Assembly (NCBI GenBank): GCA_023663725.1 | Contig: JAMPGX010000006.1 | Location: forward strand, 88,776-152,775 | Origin: a bacterium | GTDB lineage: Bacteria; Bacillota; Clostridia; Lachnospirales; Lachnospiraceae | Length of the DNA stretch: 64,000 nt | Direction of reading: 5' to 3' | Notes under the pieces: model-generated | What the model saw: the letters and a program-made list of their open reading frames with translations, nothing else | Databases searched by the model: none | What the model was told of the DNA's origin: nothing | Translations under genes and position numbers: made by a program | In this document: positions 33,590 through 42,440 of the stretch, in pieces | Layout of the letters: the number at the start of each line of letters is the position of its first letter | Numbering within the stretch: position 1 is the first letter of the stretch

Positions 33590-33840
33590 TGTTCTTACCT
33601 TGGACATAATCAGGACCTGATGCGTCAGTGCCCCAGACTGTGGGAGTACGCCAGCCTGGTAGGGCGGATCAAGGAGAATCTGACCGGTGGGATTCCTGTA
33701 AAAGCTGCTGTGGAAGAGGCTGTATCCTACTGTCTGGAACAGGGAATCCTCACAGATTTTCTCAGAGAAAACAGATCGGGGGTATTGGGTATGTAAGAGC
33801 GCTCACAGAATTTGATGAGAAAAACACATCCGGTTGATGA
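33590..33840 (+). pseudogene. Remnant of an Rpn/PD-(D/E)XK transposase-like nuclease gene
   Basis: In one plus-strand frame, bases 33602-33793 read GHNQDLMRQCPRLWEYASLV, then an AAVEEAVSYCLEQGILTDFL segment, ending at a stop at 33794; the next frame continues VRALTEFDEKNTSG. This is the C-terminal pattern of Rpn-family (PDDEXK_2) proteins, split by a frameshift and lacking the nuclease domain. The rest of the 850-base gap (33144-33995) holds only the inverted repeat above and a terminator. Confidence 0.6.
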
Positions 33841-33943
33841 AACAGTACGCCAGAGAAGATGGACCCATATTGCCGCACACTGCGACAGTATAGCTGATTT
33901 TATGAATAAGATCGGCTGGAACGGTTAAAACCTGCACCGAAAG

Positions 33944-33976
33944 ACTGGGAGCCGTCTGAACATACCGGCTCCCAGT
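33944..33976 (-). terminator. Stem-loop downstream of spoIVA
   Basis: An 11-bp perfect stem (33944-33954 with 33966-33976) lies 20 bases beyond the spoIVA stop. The following U-stretch is short on both strands, so it is a probable rather than certain terminator. Confidence 0.6.
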
Positions 33977-33995
33977 TATATCGACTATCCTGTAC

Positions 33996-35483
33996 TCAGA
34001 TTATGATACAGATCATCCCTCCGTTGCTGTCGTTGACAATTTTCTGCATGGTATCCTGCAATTTTACCTGACATTCGTCACCGATCGAGGCAATCTTGGT
34101 GGCAATACCATCATTTACCAGTTGTTCCACCGATTTGCCAAAGATATTGGTCTCCCATATCCCCTCTCCCTCATGGTCGGTGTTATTGATGTACTGAATC
34201 AGATCCTCCGCCTGCTCCTGAGTGCCTACGATGGGGGCGATCTCCGTCTCGATATTGGCCTTGATCATATGGATGGAGGGACTCACCGCCTTGATCTTCA
34301 CCCCATATTTGTTGCCGTGGCGTATGACTTCCGGCTGGTTTAGTACGATCTCGTCCTTCATCGGCATCACCACGCCATACCCTTTCATCCGCACCATATT
34401 GACCGCCTGGAGCACCTTGGAATACTCCGATTTCATCTTGGCAAATTCCTGCAGCTTGGAGAGCAGTTGATATTCGTCCCCGATATCCTCTCCAACCATC
34501 TCCGTAAGCATCTCATAATAATAGGCGTCATCTGCTTCTAACTGTATTCGCACACAGCCATCACTTAAGGATATCTGGTCTACCTTGGTTCGTTTTACAT
34601 ACTGACTGTCAATCGAAATGGGGTGTTCCAGACAGTCCCGCAGACTGGAATAGTCTTTCATGATCCCCTTCACCTGTTCGATCAATTCCTGTTTCATCCG
34701 ATTGTCGGGGGGCAGCATCTCCACCCACTTAGGCATATAGAATTCAATCATGGAAATGGGGAATTCATACAGTACATTCTCCAATATCTTATGGATATCC
34801 TCTTTTTTTAGCTGCTCACAGTTGACCGGCAGGACGGCGATACCGTATTTCTCCTGCATTTGCTCCGCCAGCGCTTTAGTCTCCTCCGAGTAAGGCTTCT
34901 GGCTGTTCAAAAGCACCAGAAACGGTTTATGTAATTTCTTCAGGGCGGCGATCGTCTTCTCCTCCGCCGGCAGAAAGCTTTCCCGGGAGAGCTCCCCGAA
35001 ACTGCCGTCTGTAGTGATCACCAGGCCAATGGTGGAATGGTCATTCATGACCTTATCCGTGCCGATCTCCGCGGCCTTGGTAAAGGGTATCTCATTGTCG
35101 AACCAGGGGGTTTTCACCATCCGCTCCGCATTTTCCTCCATATGTCCCGCCGCGCCGTCCACCATATAGCCCACACAGTCGATCAGGCGCACATTCACCT
35201 CCACATCATCATTCAGCACCACATGAGCGGCTTCCTTGGGGATGAATTTTGGCTCTGTCGTCGTGATGGTACGTCCTCCTGCGCTCTGGGGCAATTCGTC
35301 CATGGCACGGGTCTTGGCGTGTTCGTCCTCCATGTAGGGCAGAACCATCACATCCATAAAGCGCTTGATAAATGTAGATTTCCCCGTGCGCACAGGCCCC
35401 AGCACGCCGATATATATATCCCCACCGGTCCGCTGCTGTATATCATGATAGAGGTCATAAGTATTCATTGTATGATTTTCCAT
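33996..35483 (-). CDS. spoIVA: Stage IV sporulation protein A, spore coat morphogenetic ATPase
   Basis: The 495-residue protein matches SpoIVA in length and layout: GDIYIGVLGPVRTGKSTFIKRFM (Walker A) near residue 20, DELPQSAGGRTITTTEPKF near 63, RLIDCVGYMVDGA near 98, and the C-terminal end. SpoIVA polymerises on the forespore surface and builds the coat basement layer. ATG 35483 has GGAGG 8-9 bases upstream. The upstream gap should carry a sigma-E promoter; CATATACAT near 35510-35525 is a weak candidate. Its presence shows the host is a spore former or recent descendant. Confidence 0.96.
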   Translation of the reverse strand: MENHTMNTYDLYHDIQQRTGGDIYIGVLGPVRTGKSTFIKRFMDVMVLPYMEDEHAKTRAMDELPQSAGGRTITTTEPKFIPKEAAHVVLNDDVEVNVRLIDCVGYMVDGAAGHMEENAERMVKTPWFDNEIPFTKAAEIGTDKVMNDHSTIGLVITTDGSFGELSRESFLPAEEKTIAALKKLHKPFLVLLNSQKPYSEETKALAEQMQEKYGIAVLPVNCEQLKKEDIHKILENVLYEFPISMIEFYMPKWVEMLPPDNRMKQELIEQVKGIMKDYSSLRDCLEHPISIDSQYVKRTKVDQISLSDGCVRIQLEADDAYYYEMLTEMVGEDIGDEYQLLSKLQEFAKMKSEYSKVLQAVNMVRMKGYGVVMPMKDEIVLNQPEVIRHGNKYGVKIKAVSPSIHMIKANIETEIAPIVGTQEQAEDLIQYINNTDHEGEGIWETNIFGKSVEQLVNDGIATKIASIGDECQVKLQDTMQKIVNDSNGGMICIII

Positions 35484-35599
35484 ATAAAGAACCTCCCGCC
35501 TATACTGGTATATGTATATGCGGAAGGTTTCTCATTCATACCTTATCTTCAGCTATCGAGAAGATTCTTTTACGCTGTTTTCAGGCTAACTCCTCAGCG

Positions 35600-36820
35600 T
35601 CAGCAATGCACCCTCTTAAAGCTCTTCTTGCCCCGCTTGACCACTTTGCCCTCACCGGCAAAATCGGCTCTGGTATACATTGTCTTTATATCCGTCACCT
35701 TCTCGCCGTCCACTGTGACGCCGCCCTGCTCCACCGCGCGTCTCGCCTCGGAGCGGGAGGCGGTGAGTCCCGCCGCAGCCACCACGCCCACGATATCGAT
35801 GGCGCCGTCTCTAAAATCAGATTCCTGCAGCTCGTAGGTGGGCATATTCTCAGCGTTGCCTGAGCCAAACAGCGCTCTGGCGCTCTCCTGCGCTTTCTGG
35901 GCCTCCTCCTGCCCGTGTACCAGTTCAGTCAGATGGTAGGCCAGTATCTCCTTCGCCTCGTTGAGCCTGCTGCCCTCCCAGCCATCCATGGCCTCGATCT
36001 CCTCCAGCGGCAGGAAGGTCAGCATCCGCAGACAGTTCATCACGTCCGCGTCCGCTACATTCCGCCAGTACTGGTAGAATTCAAAGGGCGAGGTCTTCTC
36101 CGGATCAAGCCACACGGCTCCCTTCTGCGTCTTGCCCATCTTCTTGCCCTCAGAGTTCAGCAACAGCGTGATGGTCATGGCATATGCGTCCTTGCCCAGC
36201 TTGCGCCTGATCAGCTCCGTGCCGCCCAACATATTACTCCACTGGTCATCGCCGCCAAACTGCATATTGCAGCCGTATTTCTGATACAGGCACAGGAAGT
36301 CGTAGCTCTGCATGATCATGTAGTTGAACTCCAGAAAGCTCAGCCCCTTCTCCATGCGCTGTCTATAGCACTCGGCGGTGAGCATGCGGTTCACGGAAAA
36401 ATGCACGCCGATATCCCGAATGAACTCAATGTAGTTCAGATCCCTGAGCCAGTCCGCATTGTTCACCATCATAGCCTTGCCCTCGCCAAACTCGATAAAA
36501 CGGCTCATCTGCTTTTTAAAACACTCACAGTTGTGATCGATCTGCTCTGTGGTCATCATGGTACGCAGATCGCTTCTGCCCGAGGGGTCCCCAATCATCC
36601 CCGTTCCGCCGCCGATCAATGCGATAGGTCGGTTTCCCGCCATCTGCAGGCGCTTCATCAGGCACAGCGCCATAAAATGTCCCACATGCAAGCTGTCAGC
36701 GGTGGGGTCAAAACCGATATAGAAGGTCGCCTTCCCGTTGTTGATCAGCTCCTTGATCTCCTCCTCGTCCGTCAGTTGTGCCAGCAGTCCCCTGGCCTTC
36801 AGTTCGTCAAATACCGTCAT
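35600..36820 (-). CDS. tyrS: Tyrosyl-tRNA synthetase
   Basis: A 406-residue class I synthetase with the HIGH-type [10 protein letters not shown] near 44, [10 protein letters not shown] near 77, the tyrosine-binding region [10 protein letters not shown] near 192, KMGKTQKG (KMSKS type) near 232 and a C-terminal S4 RNA-binding domain ([20 protein letters not shown]). It charges tRNA-Tyr. The T-box leader with a UAC specifier directly upstream confirms the amino acid. Confidence 0.97.
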   Translation of the reverse strand: MTVFDELKARGLLAQLTDEEEIKELINNGKATFYIGFDPTADSLHVGHFMALCLMKRLQMAGNRPIALIGGGTGMIGDPSGRSDLRTMMTTEQIDHNCECFKKQMSRFIEFGEGKAMMVNNADWLRDLNYIEFIRDIGVHFSVNRMLTAECYRQRMEKGLSFLEFNYMIMQSYDFLCLYQKYGCNMQFGGDDQWSNMLGGTELIRRKLGKDAYAMTITLLLNSEGKKMGKTQKGAVWLDPEKTSPFEFYQYWRNVADADVMNCLRMLTFLPLEEIEAMDGWEGSRLNEAKEILAYHLTELVHGQEEAQKAQESARALFGSGNAENMPTYELQESDFRDGAIDIVGVVAAAGLTASRSEARRAVEQGGVTVDGEKVTDIKTMYTRADFAGEGKVVKRGKKSFKRVHC

Positions 36821-36939
36821 CTCTCTTCTCTCCTATTCTGAGTTCCGCAGGGACCCTGTCAGTACTGTCTCTGGCTCCCTGCCGTTTTTAAGTTACGCTG
36901 GCTCTTGTCGGAACTAAGTAGCTTCTGCTTGCTTCCTCA

Positions 36940-37242
36940 GACATACAAAAAGCCCCGTCCCACAAAAGGACGGGGCCAGTACCCGTGTTACCACCTTTTT
37001 TCCCACAAAGCTCACACTTTATGGCTCAGAGAGTATCCATCAATACTCACGGCCGGTATCGGGGCCTGCCGTCAAAGCCTACTCTGCCAGCCATATGGCC
37101 GTCACATTTCAGTTTGCTGCTCCGAGATGTATTCCTGTCAGGCTTTATGCGCCTCTCACCATCCGGCGGCTCTCTGTTTAAAGCGGATTGACAGTACTCT
37201 TTCTCTTCTTCGCATTAACTCTGTTAAATTACTTTCAAATCT
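36940..37242 (-). promoter_or_regulatory. Tyrosine T-box riboswitch leader of tyrS
   Basis: The minus-strand leader has stem I with a GGATGGTGAGAGGC-type distal loop, a specifier loop GAAUACAUC with UAC (Tyr) at 37131-37129, the T-box/antiterminator AAGGTGGTAACACGGG near 37003-36983, and a terminator stem. Uncharged tRNA-Tyr would pair with UAC and the UGG bulge and allow read-through into tyrS. Confidence 0.93.
36947..36976 (-). terminator. T-box-controlled terminator
   Basis: A 9-bp GC-rich stem (36952-36960 with 36968-36976) with a 7-base loop is followed by a U-run on the minus strand. It competes with the antiterminator of the tyrosine T-box. Confidence 0.93.
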
Positions 37243-37248
37243 GGGCTC

Positions 37249-37277
37249 ATTGTACCCGAAAACAGAACAAATGTCAA
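37249..37277 (-). promoter_or_regulatory. Sigma-A promoter of tyrS
   Basis: Minus-strand TTGACA (37277-37272) and TACAAT (37254-37249), 17-bp spacer. The promoter begins just after the stop codon of the upstream lipoprotein gene. Confidence 0.88.
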
Positions 37278-37283
37278 CTGTTT

Positions 37284-39638
37284 TTATCTGTTTTCATCCA
37301 GATAAATCTGCACTCTCTTCTGAATGATCTCCGACACCTCCGCAGCGCTTCTATCCCCTGCAAAATAGGCGCCCGCCTCTTCCTGCACAATATTGCGGAT
37401 AATATCCAGTTCACCCTCATACGGAATGCTGTTGTTCATCGTCTCCAGAAACTCCGGCAGATAAGAGCTGCCATCTGGCTTTCCCGCCAGCGGGATCGCC
37501 GACTGATTCCCCTGCCGAAAGACCGGTTCGAGGTTGGAAGAGCCATAGACTTCCACATACTCCTCCACGCTGTCACTGAGCACATCCTTGCGCACCCAGT
37601 TAAGGCCATATTGCTGCTGGGCCTTATAGCTGACCAGAAATCGCAGGAAGTCATCTATGATCTCACGATAGTCTGCAGTAGCACTCACAGCCACACATCC
37701 ATAGTATGATTTCAGGAGATTTCCGCTTCCCTCTCTGGCAGGATAGCCCACCGCATGGAAATCCTCTCCCAACAGAGCCATCGCCCTGCTGAACTGGCTT
37801 AGGTTTCCTTCCAATGTATATACCAGCATTTTCCCTTCACGGCACTGCTCTACCGCTGCCTCCTCCGTCATCTGAGGGCTGTTTTGAGCTGCCTGCTCAT
37901 ATTTCCTGCAAAGTTCCAATACCTGTACAAATTCCTCCGTGTCAAAATAGCATTTTCCTGCCTGCATGTCTATCAAAGAGGAATGACTGATATTGGCCAG
38001 CACCAGATCATACAAAATCATGCCCGACCACCAGCCATCGTGATCTGAAAAATGCTCCACACCGGTTTGTTCTTTCAGGAGCTTGATGACATCCTCCAGG
38101 GTCCAGCTCCTTCCCTCCCATATTTGATCGGATACCATAAGCGTGGCGAGTGTCGTGCTGCAGGTGATGCCGTACAATCCACTTTCAATCCTGCCGTTAT
38201 CCAGTACGCCGGAAAAAATCTGTTCCTGCTCGTCCGCAGGCAGCACCTCTGACAACTCCGCCAATGCGCCTTGCTTTTGCAGCGCCTGGAGCGTCTCTCT
38301 GTTCACCAGCACCAGATCCGGTCCTTCCCCCTGTGACAGTTGGGCCAGTGTGCGGGTCAACTGCTGATCGGTATCTTCCTCCAGCTCTGCAATCTCAATC
38401 TTCACTCCCGGATGTCTTCTGGAATACTCCGCCGCACAGGTCCTAAGATATCCGTCTTCCCAATGAAGCATCTCAAGCTGTATAACCGTCGCATCCGTCT
38501 CCTGCTCGGTAAACCCGTACAAAAAATATCCGTCGTTCTGTTCAAATGCGGCAAACACCTCCCCGTCCGCCCCCTCCAGGATACCATCACAGCTTGCGAA
38601 GCTCAGCTGCTTATCTTCATACAGCTTCTCACATGCGCCTGACAGCACATTCCACCGCAGCATTTTTCCGCCCTTTCCATAGATCAGGCTGCCATCCGGT
38701 CTGATCAGGCAGCTCTGCAGCAGCTCATATTTTCCCCGATAAAGCTCTTTTGCCTTCTGGCCGTCATATCCCAGAATACGCAAGCTCTGCTCCCCCGCAT
38801 CCATGCAGGCATACAGAGGACGGCCATCCGGCAATTTACCCATATAAGTGAGGGCATCCCCTGCGCTTTCCGGCTTCTCTATTACCGTCAGCAGTTGCCC
38901 ATCCCTGTCTATGACGCATATACGACTCATAGTGCTATCGCTCACATAACACCTTCCCGTGCCATCGCATTGACCGCCCGACAACTGCATATTGTCTTCC
39001 GGTACGGCATCGCCCTCCTGGATTGCTGGAAGCAGATCCAGCAATCCGTATATCTTTCCCTCCAGATCGGATTCTGCTCTGTAATAATGGACCACTTTAT
39101 GCCCCTGCTCTTCGCTCTGCTGAATAAACAGATATACTCTGCCCAAAATCACATCCATCCCGGTAATCCACGCCCGATTGTCTTCAAAGGCTTCCAGCAG
39201 AGCCTCTATTGCCCCCTCTTCGTCCTCTCCATGGGCCGCCATGAGCGTCCACTGCGCCATGACAGAGTCACCGTCTGCCACATCTGTATCTGTAAAATAG
39301 AGCGTATGCCGCAAATATCCCTCCTGCTCTGTGAGCAGATCCTGCAACACATAGTAATGTGAACTCTCCACAGCGCTGAAATAATAGGAGTAATCCGCCC
39401 TCTGACTGTCGGGAAGCGCCACCTCTATACAGTCAGCAGCATTCCACAAACTCGCCTCCGCATCATACCGCTCCAGCGCCCACCTCTCCTCCATCAGATC
39501 ATATACGATATCCTGCTTGTTTTCAGGCTCAGAGGAGGACGCATTCTCCTCTGAACCTGCTCCAGCATTGCCGCAACCGGAGAGAAGCGTTGCCAGCAAC
39601 ATCGCCATGCAATATCCCGCACACACCGCTCTGTCCAT
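37284..39638 (-). CDS. Large lipoprotein with C-terminal solute-binding domain
   Basis: The 784-residue product has a lipoprotein signal (hydrophobic core then LLSGC, lipid Cys near residue 22), an N-terminal half of about 370 residues with repeated short strands that looks like a beta-propeller, and a C-terminal extracellular solute-binding family 1 domain (from about 385: EMLHWEDGYLRTCAAEYSRRHPGVKIEI). No ABC permease genes are nearby, so a transport role is unproven; sensing or scaffold roles are possible. A paralogue is encoded at 44504-46699. Promoter and an 11-bp triple repeat lie upstream, and an ECF sigma/anti-sigma pair is encoded next. Confidence 0.78.
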   Translation of the reverse strand: MDRAVCAGYCMAMLLATLLSGCGNAGAGSEENASSSEPENKQDIVYDLMEERWALERYDAEASLWNAADCIEVALPDSQRADYSYYFSAVESSHYYVLQDLLTEQEGYLRHTLYFTDTDVADGDSVMAQWTLMAAHGEDEEGAIEALLEAFEDNRAWITGMDVILGRVYLFIQQSEEQGHKVVHYYRAESDLEGKIYGLLDLLPAIQEGDAVPEDNMQLSGGQCDGTGRCYVSDSTMSRICVIDRDGQLLTVIEKPESAGDALTYMGKLPDGRPLYACMDAGEQSLRILGYDGQKAKELYRGKYELLQSCLIRPDGSLIYGKGGKMLRWNVLSGACEKLYEDKQLSFASCDGILEGADGEVFAAFEQNDGYFLYGFTEQETDATVIQLEMLHWEDGYLRTCAAEYSRRHPGVKIEIAELEEDTDQQLTRTLAQLSQGEGPDLVLVNRETLQALQKQGALAELSEVLPADEQEQIFSGVLDNGRIESGLYGITCSTTLATLMVSDQIWEGRSWTLEDVIKLLKEQTGVEHFSDHDGWWSGMILYDLVLANISHSSLIDMQAGKCYFDTEEFVQVLELCRKYEQAAQNSPQMTEEAAVEQCREGKMLVYTLEGNLSQFSRAMALLGEDFHAVGYPAREGSGNLLKSYYGCVAVSATADYREIIDDFLRFLVSYKAQQQYGLNWVRKDVLSDSVEEYVEVYGSSNLEPVFRQGNQSAIPLAGKPDGSSYLPEFLETMNNSIPYEGELDIIRNIVQEEAGAYFAGDRSAAEVSEIIQKRVQIYLDENR

Positions 39639-39669
39639 TCAAGATTCCTCCTTAAGACTTCCTATCTGT

Positions 39670-39698
39670 ATTATACAAGCCAGCAAAACAGGAGGCAA
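39670..39698 (-). promoter_or_regulatory. Promoter of the large lipoprotein gene
   Basis: Minus-strand TTGCCT (39698-39693) and an extended TTG-TATAAT (-10 at 39675-39670), 17-bp spacer. Transcription would start about 25 bases upstream of the coding start. Confidence 0.8.
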
Positions 39699-39707
39699 CA
39701 AATGGAG

Positions 39708-39740
39708 TTTAAGATTTATTTAAGATTTATTTAAGATTTC
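39708..39740 (-). repeat. Three tandem 11-bp repeats directly upstream of the -35
   Basis: TTTAAGATTTA occurs three times head to tail (39708, 39719, 39730), with one change in the last base of the third. One helical turn per unit and a position just upstream of the -35 suggest an operator for an OmpR-type activator or a phased AT-rich upstream element. Confidence 0.85.
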
Positions 39741-39752
39741 TTTATGATACAT

Positions 39753-40583
39753 TTATATCTGTTCCATTGACCGCTTTTTCATATATCTGGCAGAGATAAA
39801 TCTGCCTATTCCCAATTCCAATACGGCAATGGCCAGCGCTTCCACCAGAATAATCCCCAGCCTTTTCAGCATCGCATTCTGGAAAGTCGCAGGATCCGCC
39901 ATATCATGCAGTCCCACCCGTATCACCATACTTAAAAAAATCCCTGACAGGCTGACAAGATGCAAAATGCCCAATGAGTGCTCTCTCTTGATGCAATCGG
40001 CGACAAACCACATGAATATCAGCAATTCCACAATGATAATCCCTATCAATTGAACATATACAAAATGGCCCCACTGTGGCATATCTATACCAAACGGCAG
40101 CGTCATAGTTCGATTTGACCTGAGGAAAAGCAACAGCAGCACGACACAGTAGAAAATGCCTGTCGCGCTCACCGCTCCCAGACAGACTCTCCACCTGCTC
40201 GTCGCGATTTTTGTCTGATATTCGGCCAGCATCCCATAGAATCCCAGCGCTATCAAGGGAAATGCCACATAATACAGATTGTCGTTACACCACAGAGGAA
40301 AATCAAGGGCATCCCCAAGCAATATAAACAGTGCTGCCAGTCCGCCCACGATCAGCATACTCTTTCTCATCATATGCCACTTGATTTTTTTCAGATGGTT
40401 CAATTCACTCTGATTAAGCCTGGTTTCCTCAATCTCCGTGTTTCTGAGCAGCTCCAGACTGTCCCTGCACTGCGCGCACTCTGCCATATGCTCCTCCACC
40501 GCCTCGCGGGAGCTTGGCGTACAGATGCCGTCCAAGTAAGAGGGGATCAGGTCCTTGATAATCTCACAGTTTAATTTACTCAT
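39753..40583 (-). CDS. Anti-sigma factor with zinc-finger domain and membrane helices
   Basis: A 276-residue protein: residues about 1-45 form a zf-HC2 anti-sigma domain (CEIIKDLIPSYLDGICTPSSREAVEEHMAECAQC, with the HxxxCxxC zinc motif), followed by about six hydrophobic helices. It overlaps the sigma gene by 8 bases, the usual arrangement for a membrane-anchored inhibitor. The signal that releases sigma is not evident. Confidence 0.87.
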   Translation of the reverse strand: MSKLNCEIIKDLIPSYLDGICTPSSREAVEEHMAECAQCRDSLELLRNTEIEETRLNQSELNHLKKIKWHMMRKSMLIVGGLAALFILLGDALDFPLWCNDNLYYVAFPLIALGFYGMLAEYQTKIATSRWRVCLGAVSATGIFYCVVLLLLFLRSNRTMTLPFGIDMPQWGHFVYVQLIGIIIVELLIFMWFVADCIKREHSLGILHLVSLSGIFLSMVIRVGLHDMADPATFQNAMLKRLGIILVEALAIAVLELGIGRFISARYMKKRSMEQI

Positions 40584-41076
40584 GCTTTTCCTCCCATCCT
40601 GCTGCCCTTGCAGCCTTGATTAACATTTCCTTGCCGCGATAGAAATTGACCCTCGCCCAGTTCTCGCTTCTCCCCAGTATCTCCCCGATCTCACGGAAGG
40701 ACAAATCTGCCGCTGCCCTCAGATAGATTACCTCCCGCATCTGACTAGGGAGCTTCTGCATTTCCTTCAGCATATCCATCAGCTCCATCCTGTGCAGGGC
40801 CGTCTCCTCCGGCTGTGGACCGTCCACTGCCGGCTCCTCGTCCGGCGGCGCAACAATCTCATGCTTGTGTTTGGAGAGCTGCTGATAGTAGAGATGTTTG
40901 GCGATCTGGCAGAGCCATGTGGAAATCTTACAGCTGCCGTTATACCGTTCCAGAGATTGATAGGCTCTGAGAAAGGTCTCCTGAGTCAGATCCTGCGCTG
41001 TCGATTCATCATGGCACAGAGACAGGCAAAAGCGATATACGATTTTCACATTTTCCCGATAGAGTTGTTCCTCCAT
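40576..41076 (-). CDS. ECF-type RNA polymerase sigma factor
   Basis: The 166-residue protein has sigma region 2 (VYRFCLSLCHDESTAQDLTQETFLRAYQSL) and region 4 (MREVIYLRAAADLSFREIGEILGRSENWARVNFYRGKEML) with no region 1 or 3, as in ECF sigma factors. GAGGAG precedes ATG. It is co-transcribed with its anti-sigma factor and lies upstream of the large lipoprotein gene, a possible target although that promoter looks sigma-A-like. Confidence 0.92.
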   Translation of the reverse strand: MEEQLYRENVKIVYRFCLSLCHDESTAQDLTQETFLRAYQSLERYNGSCKISTWLCQIAKHLYYQQLSKHKHEIVAPPDEEPAVDGPQPEETALHRMELMDMLKEMQKLPSQMREVIYLRAAADLSFREIGEILGRSENWARVNFYRGKEMLIKAARAAGWEEKHE

Positions 41077-41175
41077 ATCTCTCCTCCTCGCCAGACTGTA
41101 CTCCCATTCTCGCAGCTTGCTCTCTCACCCATATATCCGATTATCACAGGATTTGTTACAGGTAAATCTGAAATA

Positions 41176-41203
41176 TAAAGCTGCCCCTTGCACAAGGGCA
41201 GCC
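41176..41203 (-). terminator. Terminator after the VWA gene
   Basis: GCTGCCCTTG pairs with CAAGGGGCAGC (one bulged base), followed by TTTATATTT on the minus strand. It separates the MoxR-VWA pair from the sigma operon. Confidence 0.75.
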
Positions 41204-41223
41204 ATGTTAAAATCTGTATTTCG

Positions 41224-42426
41224 CTATTTGTTGGCCATCAGCGTGACCATGGCCCGATTCAGGCCGTCCACCGTCAGCTTGTACATGGGAAACATCTCTT
41301 TCACCGCCGTCTCCGCCTCTCTCCAGGGCGCGCGTCCCGGCGCCATCTTGGGATTGAGCCAAACTACCTTTTTGTACTTGCGCTTGACCAGCTGCAGCCA
41401 TTCATAGCCGGACAGTCCGCCGTTAGGCCCCCGGTAATTGCCGCTGGTGGAATAGAGCTCCTCCGGCGCCATGGCCGCGTCTCCCACGATGATTACCTTG
41501 TAGTCGCTGCCGACATTGCGGAACATCCACTCCGTATCCACCCAGTCCCCGTTCTCGCACTCCGGCGTCTTGTAGAGCTTACTGTAGATGCAGTTGTGAA
41601 AATAATAGGTCTTCACATCCTTATAGTGGTTGGACTTGTGCACCGCCTGAAACAGATCGTTGAGCAGGCTGCTGTAGGGGATCATCGTTCCTCCTGAATC
41701 CATAAGGAGCAGCAGCTTGACCGCGTTTTTCCGAGGCTTTTTCATGACGATCTGCAGACAGCCGCCGTTGTTGCAGGTCTTGTCCACCGTGCCGTCTATA
41801 TCCAGCTCCGTCTCAGGGATATCCAGCCTGGTGGAAAATTGGCGAAGCCTGCGAAATGCCAGTTGGAACTGTCGGTTGTCCAAGACCCTGTCATCCCGAA
41901 AATCCCGATACTTGCGGGCGCCCACCACGGCAAAGGCGGACTGATACCCTGTCTTGCCGCCCACCCGGACGCCGCCCACATTGCCGCCCATATTGCCAAA
42001 GGAGGTCTTACCCATGGTGCCGATCCAAAAGCTCCCCCCGTTGTGCTCCTCGTTCTGGTCCTTCAAACGCTGCTTGAAGGTCTCCTCCACCTGCTCCTTG
42101 TCCACCTGGATGTCCTCCACCTGGTTTAAGTGGTTGCGGGCCTCCTCGTGGGCCAGCTCCATCATATCGGACTTGTCCAGCCAGCGCAGCATCTCTGCGC
42201 CCACCTCGGTCTCCTTCTGGGCCGCCTTAAAGCACTCCTCAAAAGCCATATCAAATTTGTCAAAATCCGTCTCGCTCTTGACCAGAATCATTCGGGCCAC
42301 ATAGTAAAACTGTGTCATGGAGCTGCCGCACAGCCCCTTGTCCAGCGCCTCCTGCAGAGTCAACCACTCCCCCAGCGTCACCCGCAGGCCCTTGGCCCGC
42401 AGCACGTCAAAAAATTTGATGAACAA
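41224..42426 (-). CDS. VWA-domain protein partnered with MoxR
   Basis: A 400-residue CoxE-like protein whose C-terminal half holds a von Willebrand A domain (KLLLLMDSGGTMIPY, then later TDYKVIIVGDAAMAP). The MIDAS motif reads D-S-G-G-T in place of the usual D-x-S-x-S. I prefer the TTG start at 42426 (GGAGGGG at ideal spacing, giving MFIKFFDVLRAKGL, like homologues); GTG 42444 overlaps the moxR stop by 4 bases and is possible. MoxR-VWA pairs act as chaperones for metal-dependent or membrane complexes; the client is unknown. Confidence 0.85.
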   Translation of the reverse strand: MFIKFFDVLRAKGLRVTLGEWLTLQEALDKGLCGSSMTQFYYVARMILVKSETDFDKFDMAFEECFKAAQKETEVGAEMLRWLDKSDMMELAHEEARNHLNQVEDIQVDKEQVEETFKQRLKDQNEEHNGGSFWIGTMGKTSFGNMGGNVGGVRVGGKTGYQSAFAVVGARKYRDFRDDRVLDNRQFQLAFRRLRQFSTRLDIPETELDIDGTVDKTCNNGGCLQIVMKKPRKNAVKLLLLMDSGGTMIPYSSLLNDLFQAVHKSNHYKDVKTYYFHNCIYSKLYKTPECENGDWVDTEWMFRNVGSDYKVIIVGDAAMAPEELYSTSGNYRGPNGGLSGYEWLQLVKRKYKKVVWLNPKMAPGRAPWREAETAVKEMFPMYKLTVDGLNRAMVTLMANK

Positions 42427-42440
42427 TGGTATCCCCTCCG

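Noticed and set aside
33628-33837. Short plus-strand open frame as an independent gene
   Set aside because: Most of it is out of frame with the Rpn-like remnant; only its last residues match, showing a frameshifted pseudogene.
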